A stretch of DNA of 41,228 bases from Gallionellaceae bacterium (GCA_030834965.1 JAUQWW010000053.1:1-41228); one strand, 5' to 3'. Positions 1 to 6,950 are shown, counted from the stretch's first letter. The notes: generated from the letters alone by a model not told the origin. Numbers and translations are program-made.

Positions 1-486
1 GCCAGTCGGATTCAAGATGCCAACATCCCAGCCAAGTCGCCGCCGGATCGTATCCGCCCGCCGTGCCGCCCGGTCATCATCCGTTTCCCGCTGGCACTCA
101 TAAACTAACTTGTAGCAATGTCTGCAGGCATAGTGTTTACCAGGGCCATACAGAATGGCGACGCGCCTTCTGCAGATTGGGCATATCCACCAGCACCGTG
201 CTCCCCCGAGATGGCAGGGCGTGCGTTCCAAATAGACGTGCTGCCAGACGTCTTGCCATTCTGCGTTGCACTGCGGCCGATACTTGTAGGCCAGCACTAC
301 ATGATCGGCTTGCACCCGAATCTGGATGTTTCCCACCGGCCGATCGTTGATCGTCCATTGCCACCCGAACGAGTGACCGGGTTGAAGTAGCCCGCTGCGA
401 TTCAGCTTTCGTATGTCGAGTGGCCGCGAATCTTCCGTCGTACTTTTTCCGCCTTGGTATCGCCGCCCGCTTCCGATGCCGCCCAT
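1..486 (-). CDS. Conserved unknown protein with zinc ribbon, partial at window edge
   Basis: An open minus-strand frame starts at ATG 484-486 and runs off the left edge after 162 codons, so the C-terminus is missing. The N-terminus is glycine-rich (MGGIGSGRR). A treble-clef-like zinc site is formed by C102-x2-C105 and C121-x2-C124, followed by an Arg/Asp-rich stretch (RETDDDRAARRAD). I recognise this as a family of uncharacterised proteins common in prophages and integrative elements, with no established role. The zinc pairs suggest nucleic-acid or protein binding. It is the last visible gene of the element and is separated from its upstream neighbour by about 118 bp. Confidence 0.75.
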   Translation of the reverse strand, partial: MGGIGSGRRYQGGKSTTEDSRPLDIRKLNRSGLLQPGHSFGWQWTINDRPVGNIQIRVQADHVVLAYKYRPQCNAEWQDVWQHVYLERTPCHLGGARCWWICPICRRRVAILYGPGKHYACRHCYKLVYECQRETDDDRAARRADTIRRRLGWDVGILNPTG

Positions 487-604
487 TTATTCACGCTCCG
501 ATTTTGCCTAAATCATATGGTAGGTTCGCATCATGCATTTTTGCTCAATCTGCCAGAATCCCTTGCCCAGTCTGCCATTGCGCCGGATTTTATGATGTCC
601 GGCT

Positions 605-1423
605 TCATGCGCCGCGCAGGTCTTTCAGCTTCAAAAGCATTGCCAATGTCCGCTCAAATTTCCGGTCAAGGTGCGTTTCGTAGCGATTCAGCTTCTCCAA
701 TCGGTGCGCCTGTAGCCCTTCGCCCAGGGTTTGCGCCTTGATTGCCGGGGTGAATTCGGCTTCTTTCACCATCCGATAGCAGATCGGCTCCAGTGTTTCG
801 CGGATAAATTGCGCCAGTCCTTCGGCAGTTGCCGGATATTCCTCTTCCTCGACATACCCATCCCACCAGTCGCGGGATTCCTGAATCAGCGCACGCCGCG
901 CTTTCTCATAGGCATTTGCGCCATCCTTGCGAAGTATTGCCGCAGCCTTTTTGGTTGACGCCAGATCAAGTTCAGCATACCGCTGGCGCTCGGCTATCTC
1001 TTCGGGGGTGCCATCCATGAATTCCCGCAGGTCGGCATTCTCGCCGCTTATGCCACGCTGGAAAGGTGCAGCCGACTTGATTACCGATGCCGCGCTATTC
1101 ACCGCGCATTTCAATCCCTCGTTGATCTTCGCGCCTTCGGCCAGCAATACCCGCCGCTTGCGCCAAATGATCGTGGCAAGCTCTTCGATCAGGTGCCGCT
1201 CAGTCATGCCCGCCGGTTGGTGCTCATCCATCAGCGCCGCCAGTAAGTCGGCAAACTCGGCATGATCTTCATGCGCCAATACCGCCAGCCGGGAAAGGAT
1301 GCCGTGCTTCATGGCATTGAATCGCACCGGCTCATAGTTGCCGCTCCGCGCTACGGGTGCTGCTTCATCGCGGGTTATCAGGGTTGTATCGTTGATCGTT
1401 TCCGCTTCAATGGTCGCCATCAT
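605..1423 (-). CDS. Terminase-small-subunit-like hypothetical protein
   Basis: The predicted product has 272 residues, or 271 if the second ATG at 1420 is used. That second ATG sits at a better distance from the AAAGGGG ribosome site. Near residues 35-45 it has an N-A-M-K-H-G-I-L-S motif followed by helical segments rich in Glu, Leu and Arg. This layout is seen in many mobile-element proteins loosely related to small terminase (packaging) subunits or their helix-turn-helix regions. A basic C-terminal stretch (LEKLNRYETHLDRKFER) is typical of the same group. Function is not proven. In a satellite a TerS-like protein would redirect packaging, but it could equally be a DNA-binding protein of another kind. 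It lies 15 bp downstream of the 1439-1942 gene, so co-transcription is likely. Confidence 0.6.
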   Translation of the reverse strand: MMATIEAETINDTTLITRDEAAPVARSGNYEPVRFNAMKHGILSRLAVLAHEDHAEFADLLAALMDEHQPAGMTERHLIEELATIIWRKRRVLLAEGAKINEGLKCAVNSAASVIKSAAPFQRGISGENADLREFMDGTPEEIAERQRYAELDLASTKKAAAILRKDGANAYEKARRALIQESRDWWDGYVEEEEYPATAEGLAQFIRETLEPICYRMVKEAEFTPAIKAQTLGEGLQAHRLEKLNRYETHLDRKFERTLAMLLKLKDLRGA

Positions 1424-1438
1424 TCGCCCCTTTCTAAA

Positions 1439-1942
1439 TTAGGCCAGACTAGGATTTGGTAGTTCTGCCTCCGCCCGCCGGGTGAAGTAGTCCCGCGCAT
1501 CTGCATCCCGCTGGCACTGCCCTATCACTTCGGCAATGGTCGCCGGGTCGGTTTCCTCGATCAGTGCCAGCCATGCCAAAATTGCCCTCTCCTCTTCGGT
1601 AGCCAGGGGTGCCGATGGTTGCCGGATGGCTGGTGTAAAGGGTTCCGCCGCTACCGCGTCGGGTGCCACTCCAGAATTTCTGGCATGGGTCGCATCGGGG
1701 CAGCAGGCCACTACCACCGGATCACGGGCGGCGTAGTAAATCGGCCACCCACGGGAATCTGTCGCCGGTTCGCCAGCGCCGACTTTCAGGGCTTCAATGA
1801 TTTCTGCCTTGCGCTTGCGGATCACGGCCAGCCAGCGATTCACCGCCGCGCCGTCGCCGATCACCTTGATGGTTCCAGCAGAGGACAGGGACAGCCCCAC
1901 CCCGTCCGCTTTCGCTTCTCGGATGATGATCGCGGGGGTCAT
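1439..1942 (-). CDS. Small element protein with TubC-N-like N-terminus, function unknown
   Basis: This 167-residue protein has an N-terminal segment of about 55 residues (pattern IIREAKADGVGLSLSSAG, then a run ending in KRKAEIIEAL). It resembles the short TubC-type docking fold that is often found beside replication genes in phages and integrative elements. The middle is Ala/Pro-rich and likely flexible. The C-terminal part (about 110-160) is acidic and helical. The ATG overlaps the stop of the primase-helicase gene as ATGA, so translational coupling is likely and the protein probably works with replication. I cannot assign a biochemical activity. The docking resemblance is from memory of the family and needs a profile search. 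Confidence 0.6.
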   Translation of the reverse strand: MTPAIIIREAKADGVGLSLSSAGTIKVIGDGAAVNRWLAVIRKRKAEIIEALKVGAGEPATDSRGWPIYYAARDPVVVACCPDATHARNSGVAPDAVAAEPFTPAIRQPSAPLATEEERAILAWLALIEETDPATIAEVIGQCQRDADARDYFTRRAEAELPNPSLA

Positions 1943-3837
1943 ATTTCCACCTCCACTGCGGCCGATTCCCTCTGAAGGTGCTCAATTTCCCTGAAGGTGC
2001 TCACCTTTTTTTGTTGGGCATCTTCAGTAGATTTGAGCATCTTCAGCGATTCTTCCTGAAGGCGCTCAGGTTGAGCATGTTCAGCAGGAGGCATCCTCCA
2101 TACCCATTGCTGCCTCGCTCCGCCGAAGTGTCCGCCTTCCTTCACTGGTTCAATACCCAACGCGTTTTGCGCTCGCCGAATCGTTGCCCAGGAATACCCC
2201 GCGCCATCGGCATCAGCCTTGACGGCCTTGACCGGCAATGGCCCATCCGCCAGCAGATCGGCAAGGAACCGCTTGGCATCGGCCAGGGTGCCGCCCTCGC
2301 CATCGTCGCCGGTCGCGTCCGCCGTCGCCAATAGTTCCCGCGCCGCACCCTCCACCGCCTCCCCCCACAGCACAGATGATGCGAAGATGCCCGGATGTGT
2401 TTTCAGTTCGGCTTGGTGCAAGTCGTATTCAAAGCCACCATCATCCGGCCCGATGTTGGATTTGGCCCGGCAGAAAAGCCGCACAGTGCACCCGTCTTCA
2501 CCCTCTTCCTGGTGCTTTGCTGCCACCAATACCACGCGGGCCAGTGCGCCGAAGGCAAGGCTTCCGGTTAGCCGTTCTACCGGATCACGCCCGCCGGTTC
2601 CTTTGGAAAAATGCGTGATACCCAACAGGGCGCAGCGCATCGAAGCCGCCATATCGACCAAAGGTTGCAGTCCACGCCGCACCTCCGCATTTTTATGACT
2701 ATCCCCAGCAATGGCCGAAACCACAGGGTCAATGATCAGCAGCCGCACGCCGCCTATTTCGGTCAGCTTGCGCCGCAGCGGTTCCATATCGCGGGCGGGG
2801 TCGAATGATCGCCGCTCGTTGCCGTCTCGAATGTCTGCGATGAAATAGACGCGGGACAGATCAGCGCCCGATAGAGTCAACCGGGGAATCAGGGTGTCAG
2901 CCGGGTCATCCTCGCCGCTCCAGATCACCACGTTCCCGGCAATGGATCGGCTGCCATCCGGCCAGTGCCCTCCGGTTGTCACGGTCGCCGCCAAGCCCAT
3001 GCTGATTGTGGTTTTGCCGGTGCCTGGTGCGCCCCCAAAGACGTGCATCTTGCCTGCTGCCAGCCAGCCATTCCAAAGCCAGGTTATTGGCTCGGGTGTC
3101 ACGTCGCTGGCACGAATCAGATTTACGTCCCGCGCATATTCGCTTGCTGGTGCGTTTTCTTCGCCGGGTTGAGGCACACCCATTTCCGGCTCGCCAGCAT
3201 TCGCGTTCGTGCGGCTGGCATCAAGCAGCAACAACAGCTCGTCAGGGATTGCGTTATCACGCCGCAACCAGTCGAAGGCATCACCCTTGGCAGGCAGGTT
3301 CAGGCCGGACATATCCAGCGTTATCACCGATGCCGCCACCCCCTGCAAGCACTCGCACACTTGCGCCGCATATTTCGTGCCGGGATCGTCATTGTCTGGC
3401 CAGATTACAACTTGCCGCCCTGCCAGCGGTCGCCAGTCAGCAGTATGTGCAGACTGTGCACCGCCGGAAGTAGTGGCGACCTGCTGCATCTCCATACCCC
3501 ACGCCTGGAAAGCCTTGTTTAGTGCGTCTGCGGCTTTCTCGCCCTCTACGATCCATGTCAAAGCATCAGGCCGCATTGCCAGCAGGTGCAGGCAATAAAG
3601 CGGCTTCCCGGAAGCAGCCAAGGGGGGTTCACCGATCTCGAAATCATTGCCGTTATGGTGGAATGGCCTGATCCACTTCTCGCCCGTACTGGTGTTCTTT
3701 AGCCGGATGCGCCAATACAGCGGATTGCCCGCCGCGTCGGTGTAAGCGTGCAGTGCCTTTTCATCCGGATTTGCCAGTGTGGCGTTGCTGGAGAAATTGC
3801 GTGCGGCTTGCTTCACTTGCTCAATGGTAGGCGTCAT
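1939..3837 (-). CDS. Toprim and RecA-like AAA ATPase, primase-helicase of the element
   Basis: The start is taken as ATG 3835-3837, which overlaps the upstream stop as ATGA and gives 632 residues. A longer frame reaches 3951 but would overlap the upstream gene heavily. The N-terminal third contains a Toprim-like domain with VEGEKAADAL near 97-106 and WPDNDDPG near 146-153. The central region is a RepA/DnaB-like ATPase with Walker A GGAPGTGKTT at 268-277, a Walker B-like LLIIDP near 360 and a GITHFSKG motif. The C-terminus looks like a winged-helix region with a charged tail. This architecture suits primer synthesis plus DNA unwinding for element replication. The zinc-finger domain usually found at the N-terminus of such proteins is instead encoded by the neighbouring gene. 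Confidence 0.85.
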   Translation of the reverse strand: MTPTIEQVKQAARNFSSNATLANPDEKALHAYTDAAGNPLYWRIRLKNTSTGEKWIRPFHHNGNDFEIGEPPLAASGKPLYCLHLLAMRPDALTWIVEGEKAADALNKAFQAWGMEMQQVATTSGGAQSAHTADWRPLAGRQVVIWPDNDDPGTKYAAQVCECLQGVAASVITLDMSGLNLPAKGDAFDWLRRDNAIPDELLLLLDASRTNANAGEPEMGVPQPGEENAPASEYARDVNLIRASDVTPEPITWLWNGWLAAGKMHVFGGAPGTGKTTISMGLAATVTTGGHWPDGSRSIAGNVVIWSGEDDPADTLIPRLTLSGADLSRVYFIADIRDGNERRSFDPARDMEPLRRKLTEIGGVRLLIIDPVVSAIAGDSHKNAEVRRGLQPLVDMAASMRCALLGITHFSKGTGGRDPVERLTGSLAFGALARVVLVAAKHQEEGEDGCTVRLFCRAKSNIGPDDGGFEYDLHQAELKTHPGIFASSVLWGEAVEGAARELLATADATGDDGEGGTLADAKRFLADLLADGPLPVKAVKADADGAGYSWATIRRAQNALGIEPVKEGGHFGGARQQWVWRMPPAEHAQPERLQEESLKMLKSTEDAQQKKVSTFREIEHLQRESAAVEVEI

Positions 3838-4229
3838 AGCGCACCGCCTTCCCACGCGCCCAATTCCTGCGCAGCATGTTTGAAACTCTTGCCGGTGTAT
3901 TGCATCCAGAATGAAAGAACATCGCCACCATGCGCACCGCAAGCGAAGCATCGAAAATTACCCTTCACCTGGTGCATGGACAAGCTGGCGTTCTTTTCCT
4001 CACCGCCCTTGTGAAAGGGGCAGCACACTTGCCAGTAACCGGCGCGGTTCGCAGTCCTTGGTTTGATACCAATGCGCGCCAGTACAGCAACAGGCATGGG
4101 CAACAGTGCCTTGTTGAATACCCCCTGATTGAAACGACTTGGGCAGTTAGCCTTGCGGTAACTGCTCATCGGCTTGCGTGATGATGCCAATCCAGCCGCC
4201 AGCCGGGCGGCTTTGTTTTGGATAACCAT
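3834..4229 (-). CDS. Free-standing CHC2 zinc-finger primase domain protein
   Basis: The chosen start is ATG 4227-4229, preceded by GGAGG at 8 nt. The open frame extends upstream to 4277, but that part overlaps the alpA gene. The product has 131 residues. Its C-terminal half carries the DnaG-type zinc-binding pattern C-P-F-H, then about 17 residues, then C-F-A-C, followed by GGDVLSFWMQYTGKSF, which matches the CHC2 domain that recognises primase template sites. No Toprim or polymerase domain is present, so the protein is a split-off primase module that presumably works with the Toprim-helicase whose start it overlaps by 4 bp. The basic N-terminal 45 residues have no recognisable domain. Confidence 0.82.
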   Translation of the reverse strand: MVIQNKAARLAAGLASSRKPMSSYRKANCPSRFNQGVFNKALLPMPVAVLARIGIKPRTANRAGYWQVCCPFHKGGEEKNASLSMHQVKGNFRCFACGAHGGDVLSFWMQYTGKSFKHAAQELGAWEGGAL

Positions 4230-4243
4230 GATCGTCGCCTCCG

Positions 4244-4447
4244 TTACTTGGAAGCTGCGATGCGGTCTTGCGCCCAAGCTTCAACGTCTGCCGCGTTCCA
4301 TGCGGTACAGTTCTCAGAAAGCTTAATTGGCTTTGGAAATTTACCTTGCTTCACCCATGCCCAGATGCTTGATCCCGACACACCAATGCGGTGTTTCACA
4401 TCGGACAGGCGGTAGAATAGTTTTGATGGTTGTTTAGTTGATTGCAT
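4244..4447 (-). CDS. alpA: AlpA-family helix-turn-helix regulator
   Basis: This 67-residue protein fits the AlpA/excisionase-like MerR-type fold: a first strand-helix (FYRLSDVKHRIGVSGSSIWAWVK), then QGKFPKPIKL and a C-terminal helix with AWNAADVEAWAQ. AlpA proteins in P4-type prophages and in Gram-negative PICIs activate integrase/excision or replication genes. Here it lies at the head of the leftward replication cluster, 14 bp before the chosen start of the zinc-finger gene, and just downstream of a control region with an operator-like palindrome. It may act as transcription activator, as excisionase, or both. The family call is strong and the target is inferred. Confidence 0.88.
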   Translation of the reverse strand: MQSTKQPSKLFYRLSDVKHRIGVSGSSIWAWVKQGKFPKPIKLSENCTAWNAADVEAWAQDRIAASK

Positions 4448-4522
4448 TCTTTGTGGCCTTTCATGTTTCAGTTAACGAAAGGCAACAAGCCGCAGGTAGA
4501 TGGTTAAATGCCTGGATTGACT

Positions 4523-4538
4523 TTTAGGTAAACCTAAA
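4523..4538. promoter_or_regulatory. Operator-like inverted repeat upstream of alpA
   Basis: TTTAGGT and ACCTAAA form a perfect 7-bp inverted repeat with a 2-bp centre. It lies about 75 bp upstream of the alpA start. A TTGACT box (4517-4522) directly abuts it on the plus strand, so a bound dimer could control a rightward promoter, the leftward alpA promoter, or both. No repressor gene is visible in the window, so the binding protein is unknown. AlpA itself is one candidate. Confidence 0.45.
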
Positions 4539-4597
4539 CCATCATGCGCATGCAGTTCTCGGGTAGAGTAATTGCACGGCGGCTATGCTGCCAGGTA

Positions 4598-4625
4598 GGG
4601 GGAGCGTTGGCGCGCTCCCCCTTTT
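4598..4625 (+). terminator. GC-rich hairpin with T run, plus-strand orientation
   Basis: A 9-bp stem GGGGGAGCG / CGCTCCCCC encloses a six-base loop and is followed by TTTT and a T-rich stretch. On the plus strand this is a plausible intrinsic terminator, yet no plus-strand gene precedes it. It could end a short regulatory RNA transcribed rightward from the TTGACT box near 4517, or act as a structural element of the control region. Confidence 0.5.
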
Positions 4626-4756
4626 CCTTTCCAACATCACATCTAGCATGTTTGCTGCAATAGACTGCACTAGATGCAATACGATTTACTTCTACCGAAT
4701 CAAGAAAAACTTATCAAGCATTTTTTTTCAGCATTTTTTGCATGAGCGATTTGTGA

Positions 4757-4820
4757 GCGGGAGTTGCGGGAGTTGCGGGAGCTCGCGGGAGCTTGCGGGA
4801 GCTTGCGGGAGAAAACGGGG
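4757..4820. repeat. Six-copy GCGGGAG tandem array (iteron-like)
   Basis: The core GCGGGAG occurs six times, at 4757, 4766, 4775, 4785, 4795 and 4805, with a period of 9, 9, 10, 10 and 10 bp, followed by AAAACGGGG. The near-helical period puts all copies on about the same face of the DNA. An AT-rich tract with runs of T lies directly to its left. Such arrays with adjacent AT-rich DNA are typical of replication origins bound by an initiator. Integrase or regulator binding is an alternative. Units are far too short, with no spacers, for a CRISPR. Confidence 0.7.
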
Positions 4821-4845
4821 AATGATTGGTGCCAGCCGAACTTAT

Positions 4846-6132
4846 CTACGCCCGCAGCGGTATGACTTGAGCCGCCCGATAGTCTAACCCGTGCGGCTCA
4901 TAGTCCGGCCACCTTGGCAGCTTATTAGCCAACTGCATAGCGTCCAGCGTGTCCGCCCAGAATTGCATCATGGCCCTGCGGTATTCCATATAGTCGGCGC
5001 GATTGTATGCAGCACGTGTTGCGTTGCCGTCCGCATGCGCAAGCTGTGCCTCGATCACATCAGGCCGGATCATGCCCACGCCATTCAGGTAGGTGGAAGC
5101 GATAGACCGGAAGCCGTGCCCGGTCATGCGTCCTTTGTAGCCTAGCCGCTCGATTACTTTCAGCACGGTGTTTTCGCTGATGATTGACCCCTCACGATTG
5201 CGCCCCGGAAACAAGTGCTCACCGTGCCCGGTCAGCGGGCGAAGCTCTGCCAATACCGCCAATGCTTGACGCGATAATGGTACGGTGTGCGGCTCACGGG
5301 CCTTCATGCGTTCGGCAGGTATCACCCATAGCCCAGCATCACAATCAAACTCGCACCACTTCGCGCCGCGCACCTCGCCCGTGCGGACAAAGGTCAGCAT
5401 CAACAGACGGGTTGCCGCCTTGGTCAATGGATAGGCCGGATACGCTGCAACTGCGCGCAGAAAATCCGGTAGCTCTTTTTCTGTCAGTGCAGCGAAATGT
5501 CTTACCTTGGGCTGGGGTGCAAGCGCGCCTTTGATTTCTACTGCCGGGTTGTGCCGTGCCCGCCCTGTTGCGATTGCATAAGCGCACACCGCCCGCACCC
5601 GCTGCAATGCCCGCGCCGCGATCTCATAAGCACCGCGCCCTTCGATCGCACGTATTGCCTCCAGCACGTCTGGTGCTTCAATCTCAGCGATAGGCCGCTC
5701 GCCCAAGCGCGGGAAGATTTCGCGTTGCAATGTTTTTATCCAATCATCGGCATGGCTTTGTGACCATATCGGGGATTTCAATGCGTGCAGCTCGCGTGCT
5801 ATCAGCTCGAATGAATTGGCTGCTGCAACCCTCGCCTGTTTCTTTTGGGTTTGCTTCACCGCGCCGGGATCGCCACCATTGGCCAGTACTTTGCGGGCCT
5901 CATCGCGGCGTGCGCGGGCATCGGCTAGTGTTACGTCTGGATATACGCCCAAGGCCAGCAGCTTTTCCTTGCCTCCAAAACGATACTTTAGCCGCCACCA
6001 CTTCCCACCGCCCGGTTGCACCTGTAAGTACAAACCGCCGCCGTCAGCCATCTTGTAAGGCTTGTCAGTCACCTTCCCGGCAGGCGTGATGTTGGGCTTT
6101 GCTTTTCTAACCGCTGTATCGGTCAGCTTCAT
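4846..6132 (-). CDS. int: Tyrosine-type site-specific integrase (DUF4102/P4 family)
   Basis: The 428-residue length is usual for P4-type integrases. Residues 1-90 form the arm-DNA-binding domain (DGGGLYLQV and LGVYPDVTLADAR motifs), about 100-200 the core-binding SAM-like domain, and 210-400 the catalytic domain. The catalytic set appears complete: R250 in TFVRTGE, H339-x-x-R342, H366 in LAHAD and the nucleophile Y376 in AAYNR, so the enzyme should be active. Its ATG overlaps the stop of the upstream arm-domain gene as ATGA. Position beside the 3' end of tRNA-Ser fits integration into that tRNA gene. The product would catalyse integration and excision of the element. Confidence 0.95.
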   Translation of the reverse strand: MKLTDTAVRKAKPNITPAGKVTDKPYKMADGGGLYLQVQPGGGKWWRLKYRFGGKEKLLALGVYPDVTLADARARRDEARKVLANGGDPGAVKQTQKKQARVAAANSFELIARELHALKSPIWSQSHADDWIKTLQREIFPRLGERPIAEIEAPDVLEAIRAIEGRGAYEIAARALQRVRAVCAYAIATGRARHNPAVEIKGALAPQPKVRHFAALTEKELPDFLRAVAAYPAYPLTKAATRLLMLTFVRTGEVRGAKWCEFDCDAGLWVIPAERMKAREPHTVPLSRQALAVLAELRPLTGHGEHLFPGRNREGSIISENTVLKVIERLGYKGRMTGHGFRSIASTYLNGVGMIRPDVIEAQLAHADGNATRAAYNRADYMEYRRAMMQFWADTLDAMQLANKLPRWPDYEPHGLDYRAAQVIPLRA

Positions 6133-6578
6133 GGCATCACCTCATTGGGGCTTGCAATCAAGAAGGCTCGTACTGCTTCGGTTTGCTCAGCGGAAAGTGT
6201 CAGCCTGTTGTTTTTGGTTTGAATGGTCAGAGAATTGTCAGCAATGGAAAGGCGAAAGCTGGGAGGTGCAATCGCCAGGCTCTCGAACTGCTTTTGCTGG
6301 GCAGCTTCTAGCTTTGCTTGATGCTTTGCCACAGCCGGATCACTGCGGCTTGCCAGCATTGCCCGTGCTTCGTCTTTTCGATCACGTGCATCGGCAAGCG
6401 TTACTCTTGGATAAACGCCAAAGGATAGCGTTTTTTTCTTGCCTTCTATGCGGTAGTTCATGCGCCAGTACTTGCTACCGTTAGGATAGACATGCACATA
6501 AAGCCCCTCCCCGTCCGACACCTTGTACGGCTTAGCGCTTGGCTTGAAATCATCAATCATTGAATCGGTAAGCTTCAT
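6129..6578 (-). CDS. Orphan integrase arm-DNA-binding domain protein (DUF4102)
   Basis: This 149-residue protein has about 90 N-terminal residues that parallel the arm-binding domain of the adjacent integrase: MKLTD start, SDGEGLYVHV, YWRMNYR, LSFGVYPRVTLADAR, DEARAMLA. There is no core-binding or catalytic domain. The C-terminal 50 residues (FRLSIADNSLTIQ and onward) look like a small separate beta-rich or helical tail. It is translationally coupled to the integrase by an ATGA overlap, so it is unlikely to be simple debris. It may compete for or bridge arm sites and so influence the direction of recombination. Alternatively it is the remnant of a second integrase whose distal part was lost. 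Confidence 0.8.
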   Translation of the reverse strand: MKLTDSMIDDFKPSAKPYKVSDGEGLYVHVYPNGSKYWRMNYRIEGKKKTLSFGVYPRVTLADARDRKDEARAMLASRSDPAVAKHQAKLEAAQQKQFESLAIAPPSFRLSIADNSLTIQTKNNRLTLSAEQTEAVRAFLIASPNEVMP

Positions 6579-6588
6579 GGGTGCACAT

Positions 6589-6650
6589 CTGGGGGTAGGT
6601 TATACATCAGCAACAAGACCTACCCCAAATACTACCCCCACATACCCCCA
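6589..6650. repeat. TACCCC direct and inverted repeats, possible integrase arm sites
   Basis: GGGGTAGGT (6592-6600) and ACCTACCCC (6618-6626) are a perfect 9-bp inverted repeat. Two more TACCCCC copies follow at 6633-6639 and 6643-6649, the last within ATACCCCCAG, which mirrors the first arm CTGGGGGTAG. The cluster lies between the tRNA-side junction and the arm-domain gene, where arm-type integrase sites and the integrase promoter are expected. Binding by the two arm-domain proteins is an inference. Confidence 0.5.
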
Positions 6651-6753
6651 GATTGCAATAGACGAGAAAATACAGCCCAAGACAAAAAAACCCTGCATCA
6701 CCAGGACTTACAAGGGCTTTGTGTACGGTATTGGACGGGATAAAACAGGAAAT

Positions 6754-6780
6754 TGGCGGAAGCTGTGAGATTCGAACTCA
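6754..6780. other. Probable attachment-site core at the tRNA 3' end
   Basis: P4-type integrases commonly use the T-arm and 3' end of tRNA genes as core site. The integrase module starts directly beyond this end. No second copy of this segment was found elsewhere in the window, so the other junction should lie left of position 1. Exact core limits cannot be fixed here. Confidence 0.45.
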
Positions 6781-6841
6781 CGGAACATTTCTGTTCGGCA
6801 GTTTTCAAGACTGCTGGTTTAAACCACTCACCCAAGCTTCC
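6754..6841 (-). tRNA. serT: tRNA-Ser (anticodon UGA)
   Basis: The 88-nt gene folds as a class II tRNA. The acceptor stem is GGAAGCT paired with AGCTTCC, the discriminator is G, and CCA is encoded. The anticodon stem GCAGT/ACTGC encloses loop CTTGAAA, giving anticodon TGA, and the T arm has GTTCGAATC. A long variable arm is present, as required for serine tRNA. It reads UCA and other UCN codons. Its 3' end abuts the mobile element, so the element regenerates or preserves the tRNA end on integration. Confidence 0.95.
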
Positions 6842-6923
6842 AGGGAAGGTACGCATGATACCCGAAATCCCCCCCTGACTTGAAGTACCCCCTTAACATC
6901 TCACCGCCACCGCAACGCAAATC

Positions 6924-6950
6924 TTGCAACTTTTACCCTGCTTCTATACT
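6924..6950 (+). promoter_or_regulatory. Possible sigma-70 promoter of the BI-1 gene
   Basis: A TATACT box (6945-6950) is preceded by TTGCAA (6924-6929) at a short 15-bp spacing, or by a weaker TCTTGC (6922-6927) at 17 bp. It lies about 44 bp upstream of the start codon. Confidence 0.4.

Larger units (their letters stand above)
4448..4845. other. 398-bp noncoding control region of the element
   Basis: No convincing gene is present between alpA and the integrase stop. The stretch holds, from left to right, an operator-like inverted repeat (4523-4538), a palindromic ATGCGCAT site near 4545, a GC-rich hairpin followed by four T (4598-4625), an AT-rich tract with long T runs (about 4681-4755) and a six-copy GCGGGAG array (4757-4817). 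The combination of AT-rich DNA and an iteron-like array beside replication genes suggests an origin plus the promoter region of the alpA operon. The role is inferred from layout only. Confidence 0.6.
1..6753 (-). mobile_element. Integrated satellite-like element (left end outside window)
   Basis: The right boundary is set by the 3' end of tRNA-Ser(UGA) at 6754. Immediately inside lie an arm-domain protein and a tyrosine integrase, then a control region, an AlpA regulator, a CHC2 zinc-finger protein, a Toprim-helicase, two small unknown genes and a zinc-ribbon protein. All genes are on the minus strand and several overlap by 4 bp. No structural phage, conjugation or partition genes are present in the visible part. 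The gene content resembles P4-like or PICI-like phage satellites or small integrative replicating elements. That reading is inference because the left attachment end is not in the window and no second copy of the tRNA 3' end was seen. Confidence 0.8.

Noticed and set aside
4757-4820. CRISPR array
   Set aside because: Repeat units of 7 bp without unique spacers and no cas genes. The pattern fits iterons or simple tandem repeats.
4585-4887. 100-residue plus-strand frame in the element control region
   Set aside because: It spans a terminator hairpin and the tandem repeats and ends inside the integrase 3' end on the opposite strand. No ribosome site or domain was found.
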